Below are positions 44,002 through 52,978 of a stretch of DNA of 64,000 bases, in pieces. The stretch comes from Blastococcus sp. TF02-09 (lineage in GTDB: Bacteria; Actinomycetota; Actinomycetes; Mycobacteriales; Geodermatophilaceae): NCBI RefSeq assembly GCF_003319105.1, contig NZ_QOHH01000007.1, positions 62,001-126,000 of the forward strand, read 5' to 3'. The notes beneath the pieces are model-generated. The model searched no databases, had not been told where the DNA came from, and saw only the letters and a list, made by a program, of their open reading frames with translations. Both the position numbers and the translations under genes were made by a program. Within the stretch, counting starts at the first letter, position 1; each line of letters starts with the position of its first letter.

Positions 44002-44798
44002 CCGCGCCGCAGCCGGAGTCCGCCGGGCGAGGCGCCCGCGTCGAGGTCGTCGGCCTGGGCGCCGCCTACGGCCACACCCGCGTCCTGGACGCCGTGCGCT
44101 TCACCGTCGAGCCCGGCGGCTGGCTCGCCGTCATCGGCCCCAACGGCTCGGGCAAGTCGACCCTGCTGCGCTCGGTGCTCGGGCTGCAGGCCCACGAGGG
44201 CCAGGTCCGCATCGACGGCGTCCCGACCACCGGCATGCCGCGCCGCGACCGCGCCCGGCTGCTGGCCTACGCCCCGCAGCTACCCGTGCTACCCGAGGGC
44301 ATCAGCACCCGGGAGTACGTCACCCTCGGCCGCACCCCGCACCGCCCGCTGCTGGCCGCGCCCCGCCGCTCCGACCGCGCGGTCGTCGCCGACGTGCTGC
44401 AGCGGCTGGACCTCGAGCCGCTGGCCGACCGGCTCCTGGCCACCCTGTCCGGCGGCGAGCAGCAGCGGGCCGTGCTCGCCCGGGCGCTCGCGCAGCGGCC
44501 GCGGGTGCTGTTCCTCGACGAGCCCACCGCGGCGCTCGACCTCGGTCACGCCCAGCAGGTGCTCGACCTGCTCGACCGGCTGCGCCGCCAGGACGGGCTG
44601 ACCGTCGTGAGCACGCTGCACGACCTCACGCTGGCCGGCCAGTACGCCGACCGGCTCACGCTGCTCGCCGCCGGTCGCGTCGTGGCGGAGGGCACCCCCG
44701 CCGAGGTGCTCACCCCCGCGGCGCTGGCCGAGCACTACGGCGCCCGGGCCCAGGTGGTCTCCGGTCCCGACGGCCTCGCGGTGCTGCCGGTCCGGTGA
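43998..44798 (+). CDS. btuD: Cobalamin ABC importer, ATP-binding protein
   Basis: 266 residues from GTG 43998. Complete ABC motifs: Walker A GPNGSGKST, Q-loop APQ, signature LSGGEQQRAVLARALAQ, Walker B VLFLDEPTAALD and H-loop STLHDL. Third gene of the riboswitch-controlled operon. Convergent with the patatin-like gene. Confidence 0.93.
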   Translation: MTAPQPESAGRGARVEVVGLGAAYGHTRVLDAVRFTVEPGGWLAVIGPNGSGKSTLLRSVLGLQAHEGQVRIDGVPTTGMPRRDRARLLAYAPQLPVLPEGISTREYVTLGRTPHRPLLAAPRRSDRAVVADVLQRLDLEPLADRLLATLSGGEQQRAVLARALAQRPRVLFLDEPTAALDLGHAQQVLDLLDRLRRQDGLTVVSTLHDLTLAGQYADRLTLLAAGRVVAEGTPAEVLTPAALAEHYGARAQVVSGPDGLAVLPVR

Positions 44799-44801
44799 GG
44801 G

Positions 44802-45776
44802 TCAGCCGCCCGACTGGGCGGTGCGGAGGAGCTCGCCGACCTCGGGCCGGGCGGCGTGCGCGCCGGCCGCCAGGAAGGACTGCTGGATCACCTCGCCCAG
44901 GCGGTGCCGCGCCATCATGTCGTCGCCCATGACCTCCTGCTCGGCGGCCCCCGGGGCGAAGACCACGGTGGGGATGCCGGCCGCCTCCAGCGCCCGCACC
45001 TCCTGGCGCAGCAGGCGGGCGGAGTGCCTGCGGGCGGCCGCGTAGACGCTGAGCGAGAGCCCGGCCGGTCCGGCCATGGGTGCGACGACGACGGCCAGGT
45101 CGATCCCGGCGCCCCGCAGCAGCGCCGCGTTCGTCGGCGAGTGGGCACCGCCGTCGACGTACGTGTGCCCACCGATCCGCACCGGCGCGAAATACCCGGG
45201 CACGGCGCAGGACGCCGCGACGGCGAGGTGGATCGGCGGCCGCGTCGTGTCCGGGCGGCCGAAGACCTCCCGTCGGCCGTCGTGCCGGTGCACGGCGCAG
45301 ATCCACAGCCGGTCCTCGGGCCAGCCCGGCCGCTCCAGCTCGCGCAGGGCGGCCAGCTGCTCGGTGATGTCGCGTCGCCCGGGCGCGATCAGCGCGCCGG
45401 CGGCGGCGACCGGCCGGAACCGCCACGGGCGGGTGAGCGCCCGCTGGACCATCCCGAGGGCGGGCAGCTCCAGGGGACGGCGCAGCAGCTCCAGCGCCCG
45501 GAACGGGGCCAGGTCGGGGATCTCCGTCGCGGCGATCTGGCGCAGCACGTCGCCGTCGCCGGAGAGCGGGGCCTTCACCGTCCACGCGGCGAGGTCCTCG
45601 GCGCGCACCCCGAGCCGCAGCAGCGTCCCGGTGATCGACCCGGCGGAGGTGCCGACGATCAGGTCGGCCGACCGCGGGTCGAAGCCGACGTCGTGCTCGA
45701 GCACGGCCAGGACGCCGGCGTGATAGGCCTGCCCCACCACGCCGCCGGCGCCCAGGACCAGGCCGACACGCGTCAC
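44802..45776 (-). CDS. Patatin-like phospholipase
   Basis: 324 residues. Oxyanion loop LVLGAGGVVGQAYHAG, nucleophile motif GTSAGS (Ser about residue 44) and the catalytic Asp in VDGGAHSP. No signal peptide, so probably cytoplasmic or membrane-associated lipid acyl hydrolase. GTG/ATG start at 45776. No operon partner; Pxp genes lie 42 bp upstream on the same strand. Confidence 0.88.
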   Translation of the reverse strand: MTRVGLVLGAGGVVGQAYHAGVLAVLEHDVGFDPRSADLIVGTSAGSITGTLLRLGVRAEDLAAWTVKAPLSGDGDVLRQIAATEIPDLAPFRALELLRRPLELPALGMVQRALTRPWRFRPVAAAGALIAPGRRDITEQLAALRELERPGWPEDRLWICAVHRHDGRREVFGRPDTTRPPIHLAVAASCAVPGYFAPVRIGGHTYVDGGAHSPTNAALLRGAGIDLAVVVAPMAGPAGLSLSVYAAARRHSARLLRQEVRALEAAGIPTVVFAPGAAEQEVMGDDMMARHRLGEVIQQSFLAAGAHAARPEVGELLRTAQSGG

Positions 45777-45818
45777 GCGGCCATCCTCCTCCGCGGAGGG
45801 AACCGCCAGGGCAGAGGG

Positions 45819-46670
45819 TCAGCCCACCGCCCGGAAGCGCACACCGTCCCCCGGCCGCAGCTGGGCGGCGAGCGCGAGATCGGCGGTGACCACCACCGCG
45901 AGCACCGGGTAGCCGCCGGTGACCGGGTGGTCGGCGAGGAAGAGCACCGGGGCGCCGTCGGGCGGCACCTGCAGCGCGCCCGGGACCAGGCCCTCGCTGG
46001 GCAGCTCGCCGTCCCGGGCCCGCCCCAGTCGCGGCCCGGTCAGCCGCAGCCCGACCCGGTCGCTGGCGGAGCCGACCTGCCACTCCTGCGTGGTGAGCGC
46101 GGTCCAGGCGTCGTCGGCCAGCCAGTCGCGGCGCGGGCCGGGGAGCACCCGGAGCACCGGCCGATCCGGCGGCGGCCCGACCGGCGCGACGTCCACGAAC
46201 GGCTCGTCGCCGGCGAGGTCGCCGACCGGCAGCAGCGTGCCCGCGGCCACCGGCGGCGGGCCGAGGCCGGACAGCGTGTCGGTGCTGCGCGAGCCGAGCA
46301 CCGGGGGGACGTCGACGCCGCCGCGCACCGCGACGTAGCTGCGCAGGCCCTGCCGGGGCGGGCCGAGCGCCAGCACCGACCCGGCGGGCAGCGTGGTGGG
46401 CGCGGCGAAGGGAGCGGCCCGGCCGTCGATCTCCACCGGTGCCGGTGCGCCGGTCACGGCCACCAGCACGGTGCGCCCGGCCCGCACCCGCAGCCCGCCG
46501 GCGGTGACCTCCAGCAGCGCGGCCTCCGGCCGGTTGCCCACCAGCCGGTTGGCCAGCGCGGCGGCGGGGACGTCGGCGGCGCCGGAGCGGGTCACCCCGA
46601 GGGCGGCGGACCCGGGACGGCCGAGGTCCTGCACCGTCGTCAGCGGGCCGGTGGCGAGGACGGCCAGCAC
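45819..46670 (-). CDS. pxpC: 5-oxoprolinase subunit C (biotin-dependent carboxyltransferase-like)
   Basis: 283 residues from GTG 46670. Family signatures: TTVQDLGRPGSAALGVTRSGAAD, NRLVGNRPEAALLEVT, and the C-terminal GLVPGALQVPPDGAPVLFLADHPVTGGYP. One base separates it from the pxpB stop. With PxpA and PxpB it hydrolyses 5-oxoproline using ATP. Confidence 0.9.
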   Translation of the reverse strand: MLAVLATGPLTTVQDLGRPGSAALGVTRSGAADVPAAALANRLVGNRPEAALLEVTAGGLRVRAGRTVLVAVTGAPAPVEIDGRAAPFAAPTTLPAGSVLALGPPRQGLRSYVAVRGGVDVPPVLGSRSTDTLSGLGPPPVAAGTLLPVGDLAGDEPFVDVAPVGPPPDRPVLRVLPGPRRDWLADDAWTALTTQEWQVGSASDRVGLRLTGPRLGRARDGELPSEGLVPGALQVPPDGAPVLFLADHPVTGGYPVLAVVVTADLALAAQLRPGDGVRFRAVG

Positions 46671-46671
46671 G

Positions 46672-47301
46672 TCAGCCCACCTCGCGGAACCGCACCCGCG
46701 CGCCGGGCACCAGCAGGGCCGGCGGATCGCGGTCGACGTCGAAGAGGACGGCGTCGGTGCGGCCCACCAGCTGCCAGCCGCCGGGCGAGGAGCGCGGGTA
46801 GATCCCGGCGTACGGGCCGGCCAGCGCCACGGCACCGGCCGGCACCCGGGTGCGCGGGGTCTCCCGCCGGGGCACGTGGAGATCCTCCGGCAGCCCGGTG
46901 AGGTAGCCGAAGCCGGGCGCGAACCCGCTGAAGGCCACGGTGAGCTCGACGCCGGTCAGCGCGGCCACCACCCCGGGGACGCTGCGGCCGGACAGCCGGG
47001 CGACCTCGGCCAGGTCGGGTCCGTCGAGGACGACCGGAACGGTGACCAGCGGCCCACCATCGGCCGGCCCCGCGTCGGCGGTCGGGAGCCGGCGCACCGC
47101 CGTCGCGTCCAGGTCCGTCGGGCGGCGGTCGAGGACGACCAGCACGGTGCGCGCGGCCGGCACGACATCGCGCTGGCCGGGCAGGGGCGCCGCCTCGAGC
47201 GCCCGGCGGATCGCGGCGACCGCCTCCGGCCCGTCGACCTCGACGAGCAGGGCCCGGTCGCCGTAGGGCAGCACCCGCACGCCGGTCGGTGTCGGCTCCA
47301 C
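46672..47301 (-). CDS. pxpB: 5-oxoprolinase subunit B (KipI/allophanate hydrolase subunit 1-like)
   Basis: 209 residues from GTG 47301. Signatures VLPYGDRALLVEV, VPVVLDGPDLAEVA, SGFAPGFGYLTGLP and SSPGGWQLVGRTD mark the family. It should be preceded by pxpA, but a 16-kb block with different genes lies between it and the pxpA fragment at the window end. Confidence 0.9.
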   Translation of the reverse strand: MEPTPTGVRVLPYGDRALLVEVDGPEAVAAIRRALEAAPLPGQRDVVPAARTVLVVLDRRPTDLDATAVRRLPTADAGPADGGPLVTVPVVLDGPDLAEVARLSGRSVPGVVAALTGVELTVAFSGFAPGFGYLTGLPEDLHVPRRETPRTRVPAGAVALAGPYAGIYPRSSPGGWQLVGRTDAVLFDVDRDPPALLVPGARVRFREVG

Positions 47302-47376
47302 CGGATCATGATTGCCGACTCCCCGCCCGCCGCCCCTCGCGGCCGGGCGGGCTTCCCGGACCCAGGAGGACCCCCC

Positions 47377-48468
47377 GTGGCGCAGGCCGCCCCACCCGTC
47401 GTCGTCGTCGGCCTGGTCGCCGCACCCGGGGCGGCGGCCGACCTGGCCGCGGGCCTGTGCGACGACCTGGCCGCCGAGCTCTCCGCGCAGCACCCCGAGG
47501 TCGCCTGGCAGGTGCGGTCCGTGGAGGACGGGCTGGTGCAGCCACCGGCCGACGACGCCGAGCTGGTCGCCGCCACCCGCGACCGGCTGCTGCGGGAGGA
47601 CTGGGATCTCGCGGTCTGCCTCACCGACGTGCCGCTGGAGAGCGCCCGCCGCCCGGTGGTCGGGCACGCCAGCCCGGTGCACGGCGTCGCGGTGCTCTCC
47701 CTGCCGGCGCTGGGTGCCGTCGGCCGGCGCCGGCGGGCGCTGCAGACGACGATCGGGCTGGTCCAGGCGCTGGCCGGCGACGGCGAGCCCGACGACGACG
47801 GCGATCGCGCGACGATCAGCCGCCGGCTGCGGCAGCTCGCGGTCGACCCGGCCGACTCCACCGAGGGCGTGCGGTTCACCGCGCGCGTCCTCACCGGCAA
47901 CCTCTCGATGCTGGTCGGCATGGTGCGGGCCAACCGGCCGTGGCGGCTGGCCATCCGGCTCTCCCGCGCGCTGACCGCCGCCATCGCCGCCGGGGTCTTC
48001 GCCCTCATCACCCCCGACATCTGGCGGCTGGCCGACGTCTTCGGCTCGGTCCGGCTGGCCGCGGTCGCGGTGGGCTCGATCGCGGCCACCGCGATCACCC
48101 TGGTCGTCGGCGCGGAGCTGTGGGAGCGGACCCGGTCGCGGCGGTCGCGCAAGCAGGTGACGCTGTTCAACCTGGCGACGCTGGGCACCGTGGTCATCGG
48201 CGTGCTCTCGCTGTACGCGGCGCTGTTCGTGCTCGCGCTGCTCGGCGCCCTGCTGCTCGTGATCGACCCGCTGTTCACCGAGGCGCTGGGCCACCCCGCC
48301 GGATTCACCGACCACCTGGAGCTGGCCTGGCTGATCAGCTCGCTGGCCACCGTGGGCGGCGCACTCGGCGCCGGCCTGGAGACCGACGAGGCGGTGCGCG
48401 AGGCCGCCTACACCTACCGGCCCGGCGGCACGGAAGCCGAACCGGCCGACGCGTCCACCGCGGGCTGA
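47377..48468 (+). CDS. Unknown protein with soluble N-terminal domain and four to five membrane segments
   Basis: 363 residues from GTG 47377 behind a perfect AGGAGG. Residues 1-190 look alpha/beta and cytoplasmic (VVVVGLVAAPGAAADLAAGL, LAVCLTDVPL, GVAVLSLPALGAVGRRRR); residues 190-340 hold hydrophobic helices (LTAAIAAGVFALI, AAVAVGSIAATAITLVVGAEL, TVVIGVLSLYAALFVLALLGALLLVI). I do not recognise the family. Adjacent and divergent to pxpB; the first gene of the block that separates pxpB from pxpA. Confidence 0.8.
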   Translation: MAQAAPPVVVVGLVAAPGAAADLAAGLCDDLAAELSAQHPEVAWQVRSVEDGLVQPPADDAELVAATRDRLLREDWDLAVCLTDVPLESARRPVVGHASPVHGVAVLSLPALGAVGRRRRALQTTIGLVQALAGDGEPDDDGDRATISRRLRQLAVDPADSTEGVRFTARVLTGNLSMLVGMVRANRPWRLAIRLSRALTAAIAAGVFALITPDIWRLADVFGSVRLAAVAVGSIAATAITLVVGAELWERTRSRRSRKQVTLFNLATLGTVVIGVLSLYAALFVLALLGALLLVIDPLFTEALGHPAGFTDHLELAWLISSLATVGGALGAGLETDEAVREAAYTYRPGGTEAEPADASTAG

Positions 48469-48784
48469 CCACCGGGCGTGGCGACGGTCCCTACAGGGTC
48501 GGAAGGCCTCGCCCAGCTCAGGGGTCCCCGGAACCCCCCAGGTCAGGGCGGAACGGGAACGCTGCCGGCACCTGTCCGGTAGCAGCACGCCCTCGACAGG
48601 CGGCCCCCGGAAGTGGGGGGTACCTTCACCCCGCGTCGCGGGGCTGTCGCACTGTGCGGACGGATGCATGCTGCGGGTACGGCCCGCACCGTCCACCGAG
48701 ATCACGGTCGGACAGGGGCTGGGACAGCAAGGAGCGAGACGGACAGGGAGCCCTCTCCCACGACAGGACCTGGAGGTGACGCGC
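48469..48784. other. 316-bp leader without a gene, upstream of the regulator genes
   Basis: No convincing frame. Contains a GGGGG/CCCC element (see 48611) and a CCCCGC-GTC-GCGGGG hairpin (48629-48643) overlapping its right half, followed by a purine-rich stretch into the ribosome site. Likely a long 5' untranslated region plus promoter. Confidence 0.55.
48611..48632 (+). promoter_or_regulatory. Putative operator, GGGGG-N-CCCC element (copy A)
   Basis: AAGTGGGGGGTACCTTCA followed by CCCC. It shares GGGGGTAC and the spaced CCCC with copy D at 61326. It lies about 155 bp before the response-regulator start. It lacks the CATT start seen in the other three copies, so it is the weakest match. Confidence 0.45.
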
Positions 48785-49279
48785 GTGATCCGGCTGCTGC
48801 TCGCGGACGACAACGACTTCGTCCGGCAGTCACTGGTCGAGCTGCTCACCGCCCGTGAGGACATGAGCGTGGTGGCCGAGTGCTCCGACGGGGACGAGGT
48901 CGTGGAGGCCGCGGAGCGCACGCACCCCGACGTCGTCATCGTCGATCTCGCGATGGCGCGCGTGGGCGGGCTCGAGGCCGCCCGGCGCCTGCTGGCCGTC
49001 CAGCCGGACGCGCGCATCGTCGTCCTCACCGCCAACCTGTCCGCCACCGCCGTCCGGGAGGCGCGCGAGCTGGGGGTCGTCGGGTACCTGCTCAAGGACG
49101 CCGATCCCGAGGAGCTACCGCACCACGTCCGGGCCGTGGCCGCGGGCGGGACCGCCTGGCAGGCGCACCGCGGCACACCCCCGACCGACTTCCCGTACCT
49201 GACTGAAGCGTCTATGACCTCTACGGAGAGTAGTGACGCAACAGGGAGACCCTCGGAAAATCAGGGTCTTTGGTCCTAA
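48785..49279 (+). CDS. Receiver-only response regulator with unusual AT-richer tail
   Basis: 164 residues from GTG 48785, preferred to GTG 48776 because GGAGGTGA lies at the right distance. The receiver domain is complete: acidic pair in LLADDNDF, phospho-Asp in VIVDLAMA, Thr in VVLTAN and Lys in YLLKDA. After about residue 125 there is no helix-turn-helix; instead about 40 polar residues (TSTESSDATGRPSENQG) whose codons are much less GC-rich than the neighbours. Either a genuine stand-alone receiver, perhaps a phosphate sink for the kinase at 50055, or a LuxR-type regulator that lost its DNA-binding domain. Confidence 0.8.
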   Translation: MIRLLLADDNDFVRQSLVELLTAREDMSVVAECSDGDEVVEAAERTHPDVVIVDLAMARVGGLEAARRLLAVQPDARIVVLTANLSATAVREARELGVVGYLLKDADPEELPHHVRAVAAGGTAWQAHRGTPPTDFPYLTEASMTSTESSDATGRPSENQGLWS

Positions 49280-49378
49280 ACATGACGCTACGGATTCCAA
49301 TAGTGGAGTCTTTCTAGTCCGATGAGTTCCTCCTGAGGCACCCGCCGAGGATTCGCCGCCCCTGAGGAACGATGCTCC

Positions 49379-50065
49379 GTGACGACCGTCCAGCTCGACC
49401 GGTCCCCTGCGCTGCACAACGCGACCGTCCTCGTGGTCGATGACCATCGCACCTTCGCCGAGCTGCTCTCCGGGGCGCTCGTGGCCGCCGGGATGGCGTC
49501 GGTCGGGACAGCCGCCTCGGCCGCCGAGGCGGTGTCGATGGCGGCGGAACTGCACCCCGACATCGTCGTGATGGACATCCAGATGCCCCGGGAGGACGGC
49601 CTGTCGGCCACCCGGCGCATCCGGGAGGTGGCCCCCGAGGCGGTCATCGCGGTGGTGACCGCCCACCGCGATCCCGACTGGGTCGTGCGGGCGGCGCAGG
49701 CGGGGGCGTCGGCGTTCATCCCCAAGAACGGGTCGCTGGCCGAGATGCTCGACGTGCTCGGGCGCGTCCGCGCCGGCCAGATGCTGGTGGCGCCGTCGGC
49801 CTTCACCGGTGGCCGGGCGGAGACCACGTCGCCGCGCACCGGCCGGGAGGCCCGCCCCGACCTGACCCGCCGGGAGCAGCAGGTCCTCGACTGCCTCGGC
49901 CAGGGCATGCAGGTGAAGACCATCGCCCGGGTCCTCGGCATCACCCAGGAGACGTGCCGGGGGTACGTGAAGTCACTGCACTGCAAGCTGGGCGCGCGCT
50001 CGCAGCTGGAGGCGGTGGTCAAGGCGCAGCAGCTCGGCCTGCTCGGCAGCGTGGATGAGCGCTGA
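49379..50065 (+). CDS. LuxR/NarL-family response regulator
   Basis: 228 residues from GTG 49379. Receiver with VLVVDDHR, phospho-Asp in VVMDIQMPREDG (about residue 64), Thr in VVTAHRD and Lys in FIPKNGS; C-terminal helix-turn-helix (about 160-225) DLTRREQQVLDCLGQGMQVK then ITQETCRGYVKSLHCKL. Overlaps the histidine-kinase gene by 11 bp, so they are a cognate pair. It is the obvious candidate to bind the CATTGGGGG-type elements found at 48611, 56658, 58427 and 61326. A short AT-richer gap upstream (49280-49378) suggests its own promoter. Confidence 0.93.
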   Translation: MTTVQLDRSPALHNATVLVVDDHRTFAELLSGALVAAGMASVGTAASAAEAVSMAAELHPDIVVMDIQMPREDGLSATRRIREVAPEAVIAVVTAHRDPDWVVRAAQAGASAFIPKNGSLAEMLDVLGRVRAGQMLVAPSAFTGGRAETTSPRTGREARPDLTRREQQVLDCLGQGMQVKTIARVLGITQETCRGYVKSLHCKLGARSQLEAVVKAQQLGLLGSVDER

Positions 50066-51419
50066 AGCACCACCGTCGTCGAGCCCGCCGGGGTGGATCG
50101 ACGGACCACCGAAGCGCAGACGCCCCTGGTTGCGCCTGGAGATCTGGGCCTTCCTGATCGTCCCGCTGGTCGTCCTGGTCGCCGTGGCCGGCGGCGCCGT
50201 CCTGCTCAGCGAGCGGATCGCACGGACCAACGCCCTCACCGAGGCCGAGCAGGCCGCCACCCGCTTCACGCGACTCCTGCTCGCACCGGCGCTGGAGGGG
50301 GCCCTGGCCCAGGAGGCCGGCCGGTGGGACGAGCTGGAGCGCCTGGTCCACGCCCGCCTCAGCGACGGGTCGATGACCTTCCTCTTCGTCTGGTCGACCG
50401 ACGGCGACATCGTGTACTCCAGCGAGCCGGAGTCCATCGGTGAGTGGTACGAGCCCTCCGGGGACCTGCTCGCGGCCATCGACGGCCGGACCGTCGCCGG
50501 GATCGCGGAGGTCGACGACCAGCCCGAGGCCTCGTACGAGCACGGCCCGACCGACCCCTCGGTGGAGGTCTACGTCCCCCTCGACCTGACCGACCGACGG
50601 GTCGTCGTCGAGGCCTACTTCAGCTACGACGGCATCGAGCAGCAGGCCGCCGTGGTGCGCAACCAGTTGATCCCGCTCGCCGTCGGCGCGCTGGTCGTCC
50701 TGCAGCTGGTCCAGCTGCCGATCGCCACGTCCCTGGCCCGCCGCGTCCGCCGGCAGGAGACCGAGCGCGCCGAGCTCATGGCGCGCTCCCTCACGGCGTC
50801 CGAACGCGATCGGCGGGCCCTCGCCGCGGACGTCCACGACGGGCCGGTGCAGGACCTGGCCGGCGTGAGCTACGCCCTCAGCGCCCTGCGCACCAGCGTC
50901 CCCGACGACCGGCGCGCCTCCGTGGACCGGCTGGTCGCCGCGGTGCGGAACGCGGTGCACTCGCTCCGCGTGCTCATGATCGATCTGTACCCGCCCGACC
51001 TCCGGGGCTCCGGCCTGGCCGCCGCGCTCGAGGACCTGGCCGAACCGTTGCGCAACGGGGGCCTGACCGTGGAGATGCGCACCCCGGAGGTGCCGGACCT
51101 GAGCCCGGACAGCGCGGCGGTCATCTACCGGACGGCGAAAGAGCTGCTGGCCAACGTGGGCCGCCACGCCGACGCGCACACCGTCTGGGTCGACGTCGAA
51201 CCGGTCGAGCACAACCGGGCACCGGCCATCCGGCTGACCGTCAGCGACGACGGAGTGGGCTTCCCGGCGAGCGGTACGGACAAGCGCAGCGAGGGCCATC
51301 TGGGCCTGCGGTTCGTGGCCGACCGCGTGCGGGACGTGGGCGGTGTCCTGGAGCTGCGGGACCGCCCGGGTGGCGGCGCCTCCGTGACGGCGGTCATCCC
51401 CACCGGCTTCACCCCCTAG
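50055..51419 (+). CDS. NarX/DesK-type sensor histidine kinase
   Basis: 454 residues. Two membrane segments (about 30-50 and 215-232) enclose an extracytoplasmic sensor of about 160 residues (LLLAPALEGALAQEAGRWDE, IVYSSEPESIGEWY). A HisKA_3 helix carries the His in ADVHDGPVQDL (about 259), and the ATPase domain shows TAKELLANVGRHA (N box), VSDDGVGFP and GHLGLRFVADRV. The extracytoplasmic domain looks PAS/dCache-like. It ends 29 bp before the convergent T4SS-like genes. Confidence 0.93.
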   Translation: MSAEAPPSSSPPGWIDGPPKRRRPWLRLEIWAFLIVPLVVLVAVAGGAVLLSERIARTNALTEAEQAATRFTRLLLAPALEGALAQEAGRWDELERLVHARLSDGSMTFLFVWSTDGDIVYSSEPESIGEWYEPSGDLLAAIDGRTVAGIAEVDDQPEASYEHGPTDPSVEVYVPLDLTDRRVVVEAYFSYDGIEQQAAVVRNQLIPLAVGALVVLQLVQLPIATSLARRVRRQETERAELMARSLTASERDRRALAADVHDGPVQDLAGVSYALSALRTSVPDDRRASVDRLVAAVRNAVHSLRVLMIDLYPPDLRGSGLAAALEDLAEPLRNGGLTVEMRTPEVPDLSPDSAAVIYRTAKELLANVGRHADAHTVWVDVEPVEHNRAPAIRLTVSDDGVGFPASGTDKRSEGHLGLRFVADRVRDVGGVLELRDRPGGGASVTAVIPTGFTP

Positions 51420-51448
51420 CCGTCCCGATCGGTCAGCCCCGCGGTGGA

Positions 51449-52978
51449 TCATCGGTCCGGGGACGGCGCGGGGTCCCGGGTTGCCGGCCCGCCCGACCGG
51501 GAGAGCTCGTGCCAGATCTTGTTGGTGTCGTTGAGCTCGCGCTCGACCCCGGTGAGCGCCACCTGCACCGGGATCCCCGGGCGTCCCCCGACCTTGACCA
51601 GGAACCTGCCGCGCCCCGGAGGTTCGGCCTGCGACCCCCGTCCCGGGTCCCAGGCCGGCGGGTCCTGCCAGCCGATGAGCAGGTCCTGCTCGGCACGGGA
51701 GAGCGGCACCGCGGAGGTGAGCATCGGCATCTCCGCCGACGGCAGCCCGCCGCAGATGACCATCCCGGAGCGCTCGACGAAGCCGCGCGCCTTCATCCGG
51801 TCCTCCTCGGAGGGCAGCGCCAGGAGGTCGCTCATCGTGTGGCTCACCATCGCCGTGGCCACGCCGCGCTGCCGGTTGAGCCGGATCAGCGCGTCGACCC
51901 GGTCGACCATCCCGCGTCCGGCGCGCAGCGCCCGCCACAGCTCGTCGAGGACGACGAAGTGGTGCCGGCGGGGCTCCAGGCCCGCGTCGGCCAGGGAGTG
52001 CGCGACGCTGACCGCGCCGAAGCCGTAGGACCAGCACGCGAGCAGCACCGCGGCCTGCAGGTCGTTCTGCGCGTCGTCGATGCTCGAGACATCGAAGGCG
52101 ACCGGCACGTCGCGGCGCATCGGCGTGGTGGTGGGTTCGGCGAAGATGCGCCCCAGCCGCCCGCCACCGGTGAGGCCGACGAGCGTGGCCTCGAGATCCT
52201 CGGTGACGTCGTCGTAGCGGGCCCGGTCGCCCCGGTCCAGCGCGGCGGCCCGGACGTCCTCGGGCGCGGCGCGGAGCACCTCGAGCAGGTGCCGCAGGGT
52301 GGGCGCCCCCAGGCGCGCCGAGTCGTGCGTGTCGTCGAGCACCCGCAGCGCGCGGTCGAGGACGGTCTCCTCGCGGTCGGTGGGCGGCGCGGAACGCATG
52401 ACGGTGATCAGCGCGGAGACGATCGCGTGCCGGCGACCGTGCGCGTCGGCGAGCAGCTGGCTGCGGGCGTCACCGGTCAGCCGCTGCGCCGCCGCCGTCG
52501 CCTCCCCCGGATCGAGGACGTTGAGGTGACCGCGCCCGGGACCGAGGGTGACGACCTGGCCCCCGATCGCCTCGACGAGGTCGACGTAGTCGGGCTTGAG
52601 GTCCCCGAGCACGAGCGGCATCACGCCGTAGGCGGCCAGGCCCAGCGCCATGCGCCGGACGACGGTGGACTTGCCCAGCCCGGGCTTGCCCAGGACGAAC
52701 GCCGACGGGCTGCTGATCAGGTTCGCCCGCTGGAACCAGCTGACCGGATCGCAGCAGAGCGTGGCGCCGGAGAGCAGGTTGCGGCCCAGCGGCACCCCGA
52801 TCATCGGCGTCCCGGTGCCCGCGGCGAACGGCCACAACCCGCAGGCCTGCACGGTGGTGGCCCGCCACCGGTCCGGTGCCTGGACGTAGGCGGCCGCTCC
52901 CCCGCCCGGTCCGGGCCAGCCGCGCGCCGGCGGCGCCGGGGCCGCGGTCGTCCGCCGCGCCCGGCGGGCGCGGCTCAC
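51449..52978 (-). CDS. VirB4/TraC-like ATPase of a type IV secretion-like system
   Basis: 509 residues from GTG 52978, overlapping the SCO6880-type gene by 4 bp. Walker A LGKPGLGKSTVV near residue 100 and Walker B HHFVVLDELWRAL near 343, with VATAMVSHTMSDL as the following sensor. The order and the WRAL motif fit the conjugative VirB4/TraG_P-loop group. It probably powers assembly of a cell-envelope channel or pseudopilus. The long open frame upstream (to 53635) overlaps the neighbouring gene in another frame and is not coding. Confidence 0.88.
   Translation of the reverse strand: MSRARRARRTTAAPAPPARGWPGPGGGAAAYVQAPDRWRATTVQACGLWPFAAGTGTPMIGVPLGRNLLSGATLCCDPVSWFQRANLISSPSAFVLGKPGLGKSTVVRRMALGLAAYGVMPLVLGDLKPDYVDLVEAIGGQVVTLGPGRGHLNVLDPGEATAAAQRLTGDARSQLLADAHGRRHAIVSALITVMRSAPPTDREETVLDRALRVLDDTHDSARLGAPTLRHLLEVLRAAPEDVRAAALDRGDRARYDDVTEDLEATLVGLTGGGRLGRIFAEPTTTPMRRDVPVAFDVSSIDDAQNDLQAAVLLACWSYGFGAVSVAHSLADAGLEPRRHHFVVLDELWRALRAGRGMVDRVDALIRLNRQRGVATAMVSHTMSDLLALPSEEDRMKARGFVERSGMVICGGLPSAEMPMLTSAVPLSRAEQDLLIGWQDPPAWDPGRGSQAEPPGRGRFLVKVGGRPGIPVQVALTGVERELNDTNKIWHELSRSGGPATRDPAPSPDR

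Noticed and set aside
41918-44798. Iron-siderophore importer (FecBCD)
   Set aside because: Same protein families, but the cobalamin riboswitch immediately upstream favours vitamin B12 import.
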